DNA of 64,000 bases from Micropterus salmoides (taxonomy: Eukaryota; Chordata; Actinopteri; Centrarchiformes; Centrarchidae). How positions within the stretch are numbered: the first letter of the stretch is position 1; the number at the start of each line of letters is the position of its first letter. Made by a program: the position numbers and the translations under genes. The stretch spans positions 9,292,041-9,356,040 of the forward strand of contig NW_024040041.1 in the NCBI RefSeq assembly GCF_014851395.1. The letters run 5' to 3'. The notes below the pieces were generated by a model. That model saw nothing but the letters and a program-made list of their open reading frames with translations, searched no databases and had not been told where the DNA came from. Positions 1 through 12,879 of the stretch are shown one piece after another.

Positions 1-709
1 TTAAATGATATAAGAGTTAAAAGGTTCTTCACATAAAATCTCCTCAGATGCTACTTTTTTTAAGGCAGTTGCAGTCAGCCATTACAGTTCATTAAAAAAA
101 TAGCAACAAATGACCCTCACAAGCCAAAGCAATGTTTCAAAATGCCAACATACCTCAGTGGGCAATGTGAGGGGAGCTACTTTGGGTATTAAAAAAAAGA
201 TAACACTTTGTTTCTATATTAGCTTCTTTTTGCAACTGCTGCATTAAAACTTGTGTATGTAGTTCTTTGGTGGCGATGTAAAACCTTCTTTACACAAAAG
301 TTTCACATTCCTCTCCCCATAACACTAAACACTGTGCACTATTAAAAAAAAAACACTTACACAGTAAGTGAGCTGGGAAGCAGAGAGTAATTAAAAAATA
401 TTAAACCATAATATGGAACTGAGAATACCAAGTAACTCCTTGACTTGGGTGAGGTGGGATTAAAATCAATTAGTTATAAAAATGTAATAATAGTGTATTT
501 TTCTGTCAATAAACTAGCACAACTGCTTACATTTACTGTGAGAGCAGGAGAGGTCACAAATGACTGCCTTGTAACTCAAGTGTGAAATGTTATATTATAT
601 TTTTGTAATATCTGGAATATATTCAATTTGTACGATGCTTTGAAAACCCACACTCCCAAAGTTACTTATATTTATATTCAAGCTTTTATATTAACAATTC
701 AATTGGCAA

Positions 710-3700
710 TTACTGTGTGAGGTCTGGGGAGCTGCTGGGCCGGATAGACTTCTTTAAAACCTCTATCCAATTCCGCCTGATCCCAGCTGTCATGGCAGAC
801 AGCGTGAATGCGGCCTCCTGCGTCTGGAGAACAAAAAAAAGGAGAGAATAGGTTACTGGGACAAAGATGTGACAGAACTGGGATGAGATGGAAACGATAA
901 AGGAAAACTAAAATGACAGAGAGAGATACAGGGAAAGAGGAGATAGTGACGGAGATGTGAGTCATGAAAACGGAATGACATGAAAAAAGCAGCAGAAATG
1001 GAGAGCGGGTGTGGTTAACGCTGATAAGGAGGACAAGAAGGGATGAAAAACTGAAGAGAAACAATGAGAGAGAGAGTGACCCGTAACAGAGATACTTGCC
1101 TGTATTTGAAACCCATAGTTCTTCTCCACATCAAACTCAGACACCTTCACACAGGATTTTAGGTCAATCTCCCCGTCTAAGTCATCTTTCTATACAGAAA
1201 ACACATGGACACTTTCACAAACTACACAGAAACAGGTTCCATTTCTCCAACATGGTGTTAATAAATAGGGATGCACCGATCCAATTCTGACATCGGATAT
1301 CAGCCCAATACTGACTCCAACAGCTGGATCAGGTATCGGTGACAAGTGGGACGATCTATTCACTTCAATTACACGAGTACTACATGATGTGCCAGCAGTG
1401 CAGCGGTAGACCCGAACATTTTGCTAACAACAAAGTGTCAGACGTTTGGAGATACTTCACGCTTGATCAAGCCGAATGTTGCCTTACACATAAAATAATG
1501 AGTCCCAGTCTCTTCCTCACAGTGAGGAATACAGTTTATTCATTTTACGCTGGTACAGGATCGGTACTCTGCATCAGTAGATACACAAGGCCCAGGTATC
1601 AGGTGTCAGGACTGAAAAAGTTGGATCGGTGCATCCCTATCCCTATTAATATGTTTGTTTATGATTTAAGTGCTCATCCAAGCTTGTTTTTACCATTATT
1701 AGGATTATTACAAAATTTAAAAAAAACGTACCTCCTCTGCACTTGAGTCTCTGTAGTACTTCAGTCCAGCATCAGTCAAAACAAACCAATGCTTCTTCCA
1801 CTAAAGAAACACAGCAGATCTCAATTAATTAAACTCAATTAAGACTGAACTCAGGTCAGCAACTCTGAGGTTCAATTAGGACAACTATCAAAACGATACA
1901 ATGACAATATCTGACACAGTAAGCCCAAACAGAGCACCATTACAACTTGATTTTCAGAGGAATTCTGGTCTAAAAGAGCAATGACGACATAGGAAGGCCC
2001 CATATTAAAACAGCAGAGCTACAGTACGTGCCAAGTGAGAAGTTCATTCACTCAAGCATATCATTCAAAGAGAGGAGACACATGTTGTGCCTCAAACCAC
2101 CAAGCTATTACTGCAATAGCGAGGACAATCTCCCGCTATCGGCTTACACAAAACCTTTCTCATTAGGAACGGAGGGAAGAGGTTGGTGCAGGGAGGGGAA
2201 GATACGACTTTTGAGAGGAGTACGGCGTTCAGCTTTGCAGCGCCTTACCTCTCCACTCTCGCTCAGTTTGGACATCCATCCCTTTTTGAAGTTTAGGAGG
2301 TCCGGCTGTGAGCGAAAGAGCATACAGTGTCATGTTCGCTGACGGTGTTTGACAGAAATGTTTCAAATACAAAACTTGAAGGAACTCAGCAAGTCATTTA
2401 TTTGTATAGTCCTTCATCATGAGCAAGTCTCAAAGCATTTTACAGAGGAAAAAAAAAGAACTAGAGGAAGTGAATGGGAACAGATGAGAAAAAAATATGA
2501 CTAGATGTAACAGGACAAAGAACACCACAAGAGCTATCGAAAGGTGGGACATACTAAATATATTTCTATGAATGAAATTAGCTGCAACCACACAACCACA
2601 GGCCTTTTCAGTCATTGTACATGAAGAGCCACAAAGGACATAAACCAGTTTCTACGGTAGTTGTGCTTTTCTACTAATGTATGGGGAAACTGGTAAAGTT
2701 GGTACTGGTACCACTAAATCTCAAAATCATCTACTGCTTTAATTCAGTTCAAGCACTTGATTATATTGTGATCATTCACAGTGCTCCATGTTGTTGGTAC
2801 AGTATTTCAACAACATAAAGAGGCAACGATTGCATAAAAAAGACGCATCTGAGGTGTGAAAAATGACAGGAAACAACGAGTACGCCTGTAAAAGATGAGG
2901 AGACAAAATATCTGATAAACTCAGATCATATTAGGAACCGGAGCAGCACATCCTTAGTGATGGGAGGTAAGATCTGGAAACTCAAGACATTTGCACTTTT
3001 GACATTATGGACTTTTCCGTTTATAACTCAACAATGTTATTATGAAACACTTTGGGCTGAGTGGTAGCAGGAGATACATTAAAACATGTTACTCTACACA
3101 ATTTTTCCAGGAACAGGCCTGATTTTCGCTTTTGACACGATGACAGGGAGAGGGAGAGGAAAACATGTGCTAGGTACCTCAAGATGTGGTGATCCCAGAT
3201 TAAGATTAGGCAACTTTTTCCACCATGCATTCCTCGGTTTGCTTATCTCTCTTTCGCTAACTTTCCTCATTCCTTTAAATCTCTTTCTGCGCTCATCATC
3301 TCATCTCTCACTGGAGTCTCATTTGACATCTTGTCCTTCTCACTTTTGCAGCTACTTTTTGTTCATTTCATTCCCTTGCTCTCAATTTATTTTTTTTATT
3401 TTACCTTTATTTTACCAGGAAGGAGGTCTACAGTCTCTCTTACAAGGGAGTCCTGTATTTCACAAATAAAAACAACTATTTTTCACCCTTAGGTTGAAAC
3501 AAAACACAATGCAACACACTACAAAATACAAACTTAAATACAATACAAAAAAACTTGTTCTACTCTCTCTGTTTGTGCTATGACACAAAATATCTGTCTC
3601 TTTTATCATCTCTAACCTCCCCTTTTCTGTATTTATACTCCCTTCCTGGCTTCAGTTGTGTTCTTGTAAGCCACAGCACTACCCGTCTGTATAAGCCAGT

Positions 3701-6700
3701 TCATCTATGCTACACATCTTCTTTAATCTAACACATTTTAAGGTCTGGTGACTGTCAATACGCCGTGTAAAGGGATTAGTAGTAGCAGTTAGCAACACCA
3801 TGTTAAGAAGAAATCGGTGCATTACTAAATTTGAGTCTTATGTTCCATTTGAATTCAATTTCATCATTAATTCATTAATGACAGAGCAAAGTTTTAAAAT
3901 ACCTGTGACTTTTTAATTATTGTATTGTTTATAGTATATAAACACAAACCACAACCAATGGCTGGATCATCAAAAATACAATGGAATAACTTGTTTTGAT
4001 GACAGCTGCATCTTATAAAATGAAAGTGATTAGGAGGATTAATCACTGGTGACTTGTTCTATCCTCTACATCAAACTGTGTGTGTGCAGAGGAGGGCGAA
4101 CTACTGGTGCAAGCCAGGATGTGTCCAACCTCATCATAAATTAATGTTATCAGTCAATACATGCCCATAAGCAAAGGGCAGGGAGCAGCCACAGGAGGAC
4201 AGGGGGCTTCTCCCTGATCAGTGACCTTTCTCGAAAAGGTCAAAGATGGAGGGATGAGGGTCAAACACTGGCCACAGTTTGACATGACATCCACTCGACC
4301 TGTCTCCCATCACTATTGAAGGGTACTGTCTGGTGAGCTTTGTCCTTGGGGCCTTTAACAGCATGTGGTTCTCCTCTTCACTTGTTTCTGCTTAGTTAAA
4401 TAGATTACCTCACTGAACAGGAGTATGCCTAATGACAAGTTGTGATGACAGGTACTGAATTATAATGGTTTAGAGAGCCAATACCTGTAGGTTTTTTTTT
4501 TTAAAACAACAAAAAAATGATTTCTTTGCTGTGTCTGTGTGTAAACAGGGGCCGTGTGTCACAGCTGGCTGTAAAAACTAACACCTACAGTACAAGCTGC
4601 TGGCTAATGACACTTCCTGCTACTGTAAACAACACAGGGCAAACAGATGAAACTACACCACACCTGCAGACCAGAAGCAACGCTTTAGGCTTGTCACAGG
4701 AACAGAAACATAAGTTACAAAGCTTCACTTAGCTTGGTAACGTTACATGGGCGTGCAAAAAAAAAAATAATAATAAGCTGGCGGTAAATTGGAGGCACGT
4801 CTGCCCACTTGGCGGTGACGTGCACACCCACTGAATCAAACAAACGCTTATCACAACAGCCCAAGAAGTAGCTTTAGACATTAGCTGGTCTTAAAAACAA
4901 AACAATTAAACCAAAAAGAGAAACGTGGACGGCTAGCTCCTGGGCCGGAGTTTGCATAAGTATATATGTTTAGATAATGTGTCTATTGAGGAAGCAGTGA
5001 CAGGCAGGAAAAACAAACTGCTCTCAAGGTGCAACTTACCGTCATGATAACAGGATCCAGAGAGGGTAAAATAGAGACAAAAGAAAAGCACCGTTACCTC
5101 TCGCAAATATAACCCTCCTTGCTCTCAAGTTCACTTCTCTGTTTAGCTAAACCTATCGCGCAAAAACCTTACTATCTCGCAGGACACTGGCTTTATGCGA
5201 AAGTTGATAAACCCCCGCCATTCATACCCATGTTAACCTAATCAAGCGAGGCGCCACCGTCCATGGCAGATTTCCTTTATCCAGTCTTAAGGGGAGAGTA
5301 CATTCGTCCGACTAAACGTTGACTCGCTGTTGGTGTTTAAAAGTAGCCCAATAATTTCACAACTTTCCGACAACTTGCGGGTAGCTCACGACACACTTCT
5401 GACTGTCTTTGCTCGCTCCTCTCTCTCTCTCTCTCAACCACTTCCTGGGCGGATCCGCGAAGATCGTTTGAGAAAATAAACCAGCCCTTCCTAACCACAC
5501 GGTGCTGGCACTGAAACGGGTGTCCTGAACCGGACCTCCAGGGACTGCGGGGGATCCAGTTGGGTCCCCAGCAAACATGGGGTCACGATTAATTGCACCA
5601 ACAACAGGTTATCATTAGAAGAAAACGGATAAAAACGACTGTTCAATCTGAGGTCTCACTCCCTCCCTCTCTTCGGGACCACACTTCTCTAAAATCTTGG
5701 GGATCCTTGACATGGAAAAGTTTGATAAACCCCATCTTTTCTAACATACAGAACAATCTTGATCGGAAATCTTTAGGGCTTGCAAACAAAGTGGCACTCC
5801 ACCCCCTGCAAAAGCCTCTCTTGGTAGCTATTGGTTTCAGTTCAGGAATTTCAACACATGCCCCAGCAGACCACAATTGACAAAGCTCAGTCAGTCTTAT
5901 GAAATGCCTGTAGGGTGTTAGGTGAAGTCTATAGACACATGACAACCAGCCCTTAAAAAGATAATTTAAAAAGAGTTTGACCATACTGATATAGATATGC
6001 CACCAGGTTAGGGTACCACATGTATAAAAACTTTACAATTATAGACGGTATCAGAGTGAATTTGCAAGCATGTCTAGTAAATATGTAACCTAAAGATACC
6101 ATATATTTAAATAGACTCAACTGCAATAAACCTGCATTGAACCATGTGTGCTGCAAGTGCATTATGTTCATTACAAATATTAGTGATGACAGAAAAATCA
6201 ACTGTAACGTCACCCTCCACATGACACAGTGGGAGAGAGGTTGTTTCTGCATACATATAAGAGAACACACATTCGCTGTAAACGGACAGGCTCTATCACA
6301 TACCTGCATTTGTTCGGATCTGTGCTGGTTACCTTTCCATGAACTGCCGTCATCCGCTGTGGGACTGCCAGACCTCTGGAAAGGAACAGCTTGTAGTTAT
6401 GAATATAACCACTGGTGTGACTGGGCAAACATAGAAACCTCCAGAGTTTCACATCCAGACGTTTTCAAATCATTCAAGTCACATCAAGTGTTGCAGGTGA
6501 AAACCACAGAGCGCAAGACGCAATTCCACTGCAGTGGATTAATAATGTGCATGGGGAAAAGGTGCTTAATGCAGTGCACATGCCACTGTAGGGTTTTAAT
6601 GCTCAATTCCCAGCAACTTCTATACTGTTGCCACTCTCTCTGCTCCCAGTCCTGTCTCTTGATGCTTTGAGATCTCAAACATCCAATAAGGGTCTTTTGC

Positions 6701-9700
6701 AAAGTATTACCAGTTTTGCTAAATGTGATATTCTCCCAGTGATGTTTAGTTTTATCAAGGCTACTCTAATAGAACCAGTTTTAAAGCTAAAATCCAGAAA
6801 TTAAGTTAAAAAAAACTCTTAATATATAAATAAATAAAAGTCTCCCTCAACCTAGGCAGCCTACCTGCAATGAGTTGGAGGAGTGAGCTCGAGATAGATA
6901 CCCGCCGCCTCCATAGTGCAAGTCTCTCTCAGTGTCCCCTGTATCTTCCCACTCTCTGGAGGGATGCTTACTCAGGGAGTGGCTGAAACAGTGTGAATGG
7001 GTTATCAGTGTGTCTGATTTGGTCAAATGTATCCAATCTGATGATGTGGAAGAAGCAAAGCTATCTACATTTATCATAAAAGGGTTTGTGATCAACACCA
7101 TTAAAAACCATGAAAATACATGTAATTGGCCTATTTCACAATGTAATGTTGACTTTTGTGCATGGGGTTTAAAATTTTTTGACAACTACTCTTCCATTCT
7201 GCGTGGTTCAATGTGAGTCTGACCTGGCTGGTTTAAAGAGCTCCTGTCTCCGAGAGGACTGCTGGTTCTGGGGCCGCCCCATGTGGCCCGGCTCTTCTCT
7301 CTGATGGATCATTTTGACCTTTGGCACGTCGGCCATCATGGCATACTCCTCCTTGTTCCGCCCTGTGGACCCCACCGACAGTTGTCCCGACTCTAAAGAC
7401 TCCATGGAACTCTGGGATGAGGTGTGCCTCCGCAACTGAATCTGAGGTGAAGGAGAAGGGCTCCGTGCACGTTGGGAGGGCCTCTTGTCATTAACGGAGG
7501 GGCAGCGATCCTCATGAACATATCTACCAGCCCCAGATCTGATGCTGCCGGGGCTCCTGGGTGTTTCCAAGGTGACAAAAGCTGTTTTGCTGCCATTTGT
7601 GGTCTGTCTAGAAGGTGAAGCAGAACGAGATAATGAGGAGTTGCGGAGGGGTTGAGATGGTTCCCGGTAGGACAATGGTGAGCGACTGGAGTCAGATTTC
7701 GAGTTGTGGTCATTAGGGGAGGGGCAGCGATCCTCATGAACATGTCTACCAACATCAGATCTATTGCTGCTGGGGGTCCTGGGTGTTTCTAAAGTGACAA
7801 AAGCAGTTCTGCTGCCATGTGCGGTGTGTCTAGAGGGTGAAGCAGCACGGGATAATGAGGAGCTGCGGGGGGAATAAGTAGACTCCCTGTAGGAGTATTG
7901 TGAGCGACTGGAATCCGATTTTGAGTTGTGGTAAGTGTTTTTTCTCTGAAAGGGATGGCTGGAATCTCCATTAGTAGCATTTCTGAGGATTGAACAGCCT
8001 GGCTGGTCACTGTTGCCTTTTCTAGAGGGAGAAGAGTTACGGCTGTTGTGATTCTTGTTGTAAAGGCAGCTGCTTGTTTCTGTTTTCCGCGGTGACCGCT
8101 GTTCAGAATAATCATAGCTTTTCCTTGACGGCAACAAACTGTGGCTATCAGGACTTCTAACAGAACTGTTTATTTCAGACTTGCGGAGCAGAGACTGAGA
8201 AGGAGCTTCATAGCTTTTCCTGGAAGGAGAGGAGTTACGACTTTCATGACTATGGCTATGTAATGATCCACTGGTGTCTGTTTTCCTAAGTTGATACTGT
8301 GTAGGGGTTTCATAGCCTCTCCTTCCAAGAGAACGGCTGTCAATGACAGGGCTGGATTCAGTCTTACGGAGCACAGATTTACTTGTGTCATAACCTCGTC
8401 TGGATGGAGACGCAGTTGGGCTTTCATATTCTTGGTCTTTTACTCCATTCCTAGCTGTTGGGTTTCGTAGCAGAGCCTGGCTTTCAATATCGTAGCCTTC
8501 TCTTATGGGGGAGCCACAGCGTCCATGGTGACTATGTCCACTTAGAGACATAATTGATTCAGATTTACGAAGGAGGGATTGGCTAGACGAGCTGTAGTTT
8601 CTCCTTGGCGGTGAGCAACTGTGACTGTCACGCAGACTAGTAGAAGTTCTCCTAGACGGAGACAAATTGCGACTGTCCAGAAAACGTAGATTAGATGAAC
8701 TGCTGGAGATTTCAGTTTTGCGAAGAGACATTTGGCCTGGAGGATTATAGTCCCTCCTTGTGGGAGATGAGCTTCTGCTGTCACGACCGCGACCACTCAA
8801 AGACCCACTTACTTCTGTTTTCCTCAAGGCACTCCTAAAATCAGACATGGTTCTGGGCTGGGATCTGACTGAACTGGATAACGATTTAAAGTTTCTTGGC
8901 AGAGTTCCTGACTCAACACGTCGCCCCTGTGTGCTTTGCAAGGAGTTTCTGGATTCTGGCTCCATCCCTCGAGACCACCCTCCACCATCAAAGTTATGCT
9001 TGCTAAGGGATGCAGTTGACTCGCTGCGTCTGAAGGGTAAGTTTCCATGGGAGGGAGAAGAAGAGCGAGATTGCAGAGTCTTGCCTTGCCTTGGGGAATC
9101 AAAACGTCCTGACTGCTGATGGGAAGGGACGTGAGAAGGGTTTCCCCGGCCATATGAACTGCTGAAACCTTTTCGTCCAGTTGACGCCAGCGATTCCGCT
9201 ATTTTAAAAGGAGTAGGACTCGGAGAGCGGGGGCCGACTTGTGCCTCAACCTCAATGGCAACTTCATAGGGGTCAGGAGGTGGGATTTCCACTGGCGGGT
9301 CCTCATTTAGAGCCTCCAGTATCTGCCTTTCAGAGGCCACGCCAAGATTAGGGTTTCTAAAGGGGACGGTGTCTTTGGGCTCTATGGTTCTGCTACTGAA
9401 GATGGGATGTCCTCTCTCAAAATGGCGGAAAGAAGCAGGCGGGCTGTTATCACGGAGTGAACGGGCACCCGCTGCCCTCCCCAGGGAGAAGTAGCCACTT
9501 TCACGTTTCTCTCTGTCTTCTTTTGACCCTGGAAGAAACAGTGTGACAGAAATAGAAAGAAGGAGGGGTAACAGAAACTACTGAGCAGCTACCAGAGGTT
9601 TCCTGAACCAAACCGAGCTATATTGTATTACTGATAATTGCTCTTGGACACCTCAGCTGGTGACATCAAACAGTATTGCCAAGTAAAGAACACCTTTGGC

Positions 9701-12094
9701 GGTAACTGGATATGGAATTGGTCAAGTCATGGGTTTACTGAAGGCTTGGTCTACTGGTGCACAGAACTCACACTTAGAACTTCACGTATTCAAGGAAGAG
9801 ATCAGGTGATCCTGTTTGATTTCTCCTTCTCCTTACTATGCCTCTACTAAGTTGTGCATCTTTTCCAACTCTTTCCAATGTATCTGCCAAGAAATTTACA
9901 AAACAGCCAACAAACGTAACAATATACGAGGCCAGCTTTCACGTACCTGATTGACTACTGAATCTGTCTCTGCTCCGAGCTTCGTCCATCCAGGCCCGAG
10001 GGTTGGCCCGATGGGGTGGAGGGTCGAGCCGTGTCATGCCGAGTTTGGTTGAACGGCGATGGATCGGCAGGTATTCGTCCTCTGTACTGACGGAGCCACT
10101 GAACTCTTGGTAGTCACTGTGGTCACGACAGCTACGTGGAAGATGAGATGGGAGAAGAATGACGAGAGTAGAGATGGGAAGGTGACAGATTGAGAGTGTG
10201 GAGGGCAAAGGAGGAGGGGAGAAAAGCAAGAGGCAAAAGAAGGAAGATAGAGAACAACTAAATCAGTACAATATGAATTTTATAGATTGCAAGTGCATCA
10301 TGTAAAATTGTAGGTCAGAAAACATGATGAACAAAACTGATGAGTGAATATACGACTACAGACAACAAACAGAGTCTGTATTTTTAATTGATTATACACT
10401 ACGGTGGTGACAACCTACTAAAATTATACAGTAAAGTCTTTCCAGCGCTCCTAAATTACTTATTACCACCATCCAGTCTGCGTACCTGTCAGTGCTGTCG
10501 TCGTCGTCGCCGTCACAGATATAAAGCTCACATTCAGGGCTCAGGATGCACAAAGAGCTCTCCTCATAACCCAGACGGCCTCCATTGACATCACAGTAGC
10601 TGCTCACCACCGACAGACCATCAGAATCCTCCTGATAGGATGACAAGGTAAGACTCGGGCCAATCACAACGTCGCAGCACACTATCTCTCTTCAAGTCAC
10701 ATAGAAAGGAGGACCTGATGTCACTCTTGTCAATTGCTGTCTCTCCAAACAAAGGCAATGCTTAAGTACACGGTAACTTTAAATGAGAGCAAGAAAGCAC
10801 ATACTTTAAAATCCTAGATCTCTCTGTCTGGCTCCATCTCCTTAAGTAGAAGGTTAGCTGAATAGTGTCTGTCCTCTCTGTCCTCTCTGACACACACACA
10901 TGTTCGGCCTGCTGTTCGATTAGGGTTACACCTCTGTAACTCGACCTGCCTGTGGCTTTTCCTCATTAATATTTCATCACAGTTTTTCTTGCCATAAACC
11001 CTTCTCTTAAAATAGATTGTCTTAAAAAGAGTCTAAAACTGTCTGTAAATGTCAGAAATTGGGAGTGATCTCTAAAACTTCCATGAAACTACAGGTAAGG
11101 TATTACCAAGGAACTATAGTGGTATGATTCGACATACATAATGGGCTGAGGTAAATCACTGTCATGAGACAGCTGCAGTTATGTCATGGAAGCAGGATAA
11201 AGAGAAACCAGAACAGTTGTGACAGTTTTAGTAGAGTATGGATGTATCCCCATCCTTTCTGTACGTTGTCCCAATGTCTAATATTACAAGTGATTCCCAA
11301 GAGGGCAGTAAGTGATCCAGCTTCGTTAATTTATAATAGGAGCCACTGCTGCCGCCCTGCTCCTCGTTGTAACCTCTTATTCTCCATCTCTGGCGTTTTC
11401 TTAATCTATTCACAAGCAGCAAAGACACATACATGATCTCAATAACTTTGTTTACATGTTGACTGCATTGAACTTAATTAGAATGTCTTCTGTCCAAGAA
11501 AATACTTACCTAAATAGATTATTTTCTATTTTAAATTATACCATGAAAATGTGTGCATTCTTTCTGATCTGCAAGACAGTTAAAGCTGAGTCAAGCAATG
11601 CAGTAGCCCATCATCCTGTTTCCCTTGATTTAACATCTGATCTCAGTGTCTTGGTGACTTCACCTTTGACCTCTAATACTCTCACCTTTCTGTCTTTCTC
11701 CAGGTCCAGCTAATCCCATCACTTAGCACATATTCTGCTCTTGTTCTCATCTCTACCCTGTTACCCAGCTGCTCTGTTCATCTCCCTCCCTCTTCCTTTC
11801 TGACCCTCTCTTCCTCCTTACCTTGCTGCTGGTGTCTCTTTCCTCTGTCTGGGATGTGATCGGTGTTAACAACACTCCTTTGCCTGATCCAATCCCAGTG
11901 TCAATTCCAGTGCAAGTCACAGTTTTGAGCCCAGTCCCAGTCTCTGCTGTGGATTTCTGCTGTGGTGCTGCCTCTGCGCTCTCCCCTGCACCAGCGTGCA
12001 GGTGCTTCTGGCGCAGGCAGTCGTGGCAGCGGGAGGGGTCAAAGATGTTGGGCTGGAACTTTGGGCAGATGGGCTCATCGCCGGAGAGGGGCAT
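710..12094 (-). CDS. triobp: TRIOBP (TRIO and F-actin binding protein), long isoform; 3' end probably beyond the window
   Basis: Phase-compatible minus-strand exons: 12094-11822, 10631-10486, 10131-9947, 9528-7224, 6955-6865, 6375-6304, 2305-2249, 1800-1732, 1189-1100 and 823 to about 714, roughly 1130 codons. The N-terminus (CPKFQPNIF...RCHDC) matches the CEHFEANIL...RCQNC start of long human TRIOBP. The 2.3 kb exon is Ser/Arg-rich and repetitive and ends with an EEYAMMADVP block also recognisable in human TRIOBP. The last four exons encode a PH domain (LLNFKKGWMS, HWFVLTDAGLKYYRDS, LDGEIDL, NYGFQIQ, AFTLSAMTAGIRRNWIEVL). The family bundles F-actin in stereocilia rootlets and the cytoskeleton. 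The ATG at 12094 has a good context (CCCACCATG). An upstream 14-nt candidate exon (12893-12880) would extend the N-terminus in frame. The frame meets TAA at 712-710, but a GT donor overlaps it, so the usual C-terminal coiled coil probably lies to the left. Confidence 0.9.
1266..1639. mobile_element. hAT-like non-autonomous element with 19-bp terminal inverted repeats
   Basis: The left end TAGGGATGCACCGATCCAA is matched by its inverse at the right end (TTGGATCGGTGCATCCCTA). The interior has a short plus-strand frame with a BED-finger-like segment (KVSDVWRYFTLD followed by AECC near 1432-1490), suggesting a deletion derivative of a hAT/ZBED-type transposon. It sits in the TRIOBP intron between the exons ending at 1189 and starting at 1732. 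The target-site duplication is unclear. Confidence 0.65.
5040..5045 (-). CDS. triobp: Two-codon start exon of the short TRIOBP-1 (Tara) isoform
   Basis: On the minus strand ATGACG is followed by a consensus donor (GTAAGT). Spliced in phase 0 to the exon at 2305-2249 it gives M-T-P-D-L-L-N-F-K-K-G-W-M, which is the N-terminus of mammalian TRIOBP-1/Tara. The exon therefore provides an independent start that skips the repeat exon and yields a PH-plus-coiled-coil protein. Its 5' UTR and promoter should lie to the right (about 5046-5450), where the DNA is richer in CpG than its surroundings. Confidence 0.75.
5046..5450 (-). promoter_or_regulatory. Probable internal TRIOBP promoter (short isoform)
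   Basis: This lies immediately upstream of the two-codon Tara start exon, in the intron between long-isoform exons 6375-6304 and 2305-2249. It has more CpGs than the flanking intron (for example around 5157-5170, 5250-5265 and 5305-5330) and a short CT/GA run near 5420-5435. No TATA box is obvious. The assignment rests mainly on position. Confidence 0.4.
7224..9528 (-). CDS. triobp: TRIOBP giant repeat exon (2305 nt)
   Basis: A single uninterrupted exon with acceptor TTCCAG|GGTC at 9528 and donor CCAG|GTCAGA at 7224. It opens with KRESGYFSLGRA, continues through PPVEIPPPDPYEVAIEVEA, then gives way to about nine degenerate units built on SR-x-SSPSRR-x-Y ... QSLLRKTE (about 8860-7990). Next come two copies of a 74-residue unit containing TAFVTLETPR and VHEDRCPS (about 7940-7497). 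It is low-complexity, basic and Ser-rich, with no enzyme motif. By position it corresponds to the mammalian exon encoding the R1/R2 actin-bundling repeats of TRIOBP-4/-5, although the repeat sequence differs. No ATG opens this exon; the in-frame GTG at 9340 is internal and is not a start. Confidence 0.88.
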
Positions 12095-12879
12095 GGTGGG
12101 TCCGGAGGGGAAACATGCACAATCATTGCATCTCACAGAGAAAACTGTTAAAGAGCAGCATGGAGCAGCATCCCAGTGAAATATAAAACAAACAGTATTA
12201 ACACAAACAACACTTCTGAGTATAAATTGAGGACTACTGCGGTGACTTAAACATTAGAAATGTGTGTTGCACTTATAAAATCACTTTAAAAGTATAGCAG
12301 TGTTGTGTGCTGATGCAAAGAGACATGGTGAATGAAATAAAGCAAGACTATAAAGACTATAAATGAAAGAAAAGGCAAGACTATAGTTTTCTTGAGAATA
12401 AAAAAACCCTATATGCTGTTGAGTCTGGTTATCTGGAGGCAGGTGTAAGCAGAGAGCAGCTGCATCAGAATAAATACTAAAGTGGGTCTTTTATTTCATG
12501 GTTCATGCAAGATCTAAAGCGGAACTGTTAAGGTAGGTGATAACTTATCACGCTAGAGGACAGTGAAACACAATCCAGTCCGATTACTGAAAGTTCCCCA
12601 CAGAGTAGCATTACTACCAACCATAAGGCACATGCAGTTTAACTTAACTGCTTTTACAAGCACCACAGCCTCTATTAATGAAGTAAATGAACCCATTAGG
12701 ACAGTAAACAGTAAGATAATTAAAATAGTAGAAATATTTTATGATGGCTTTAATATAAAAACGATTAAGAGAATTGATGAGCATTACCTGACGAGAGTCT
12801 CCCACTGTCAACTCCACTTTGAATTTGTCATTAGGAGTCCGAGGATAAACTGCCCATCAGACCCCCATCAGGCACATAC

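Larger units (their letters stand above)
2306..6303 (-). other. Long TRIOBP intron, mostly unremarkable
   Basis: Non-coding apart from the short-isoform start exon at 5045-5040. Near 3390-3480 is a T-rich stretch (TTTTACCTTTATTTTACCAGGAAGG...) resembling a common fish interspersed repeat. ORFs around 3086-3469, 5593-5984 and 6137-6303 show neither splice-site pairing nor family resemblance. Confidence 0.5.

Noticed and set aside
7208..7223. Stop codon ending the long TRIOBP frame at 7208
   Set aside because: The frame passes a consensus donor at 7224 whose phase fits the next exon, so the last codons (SDSH, stop) are intronic.
9340..9340. GTG as the start of a 710-residue protein
   Set aside because: Eukaryotic exon with an open frame continuing upstream to an acceptor at 9528; the true start is in an upstream exon.
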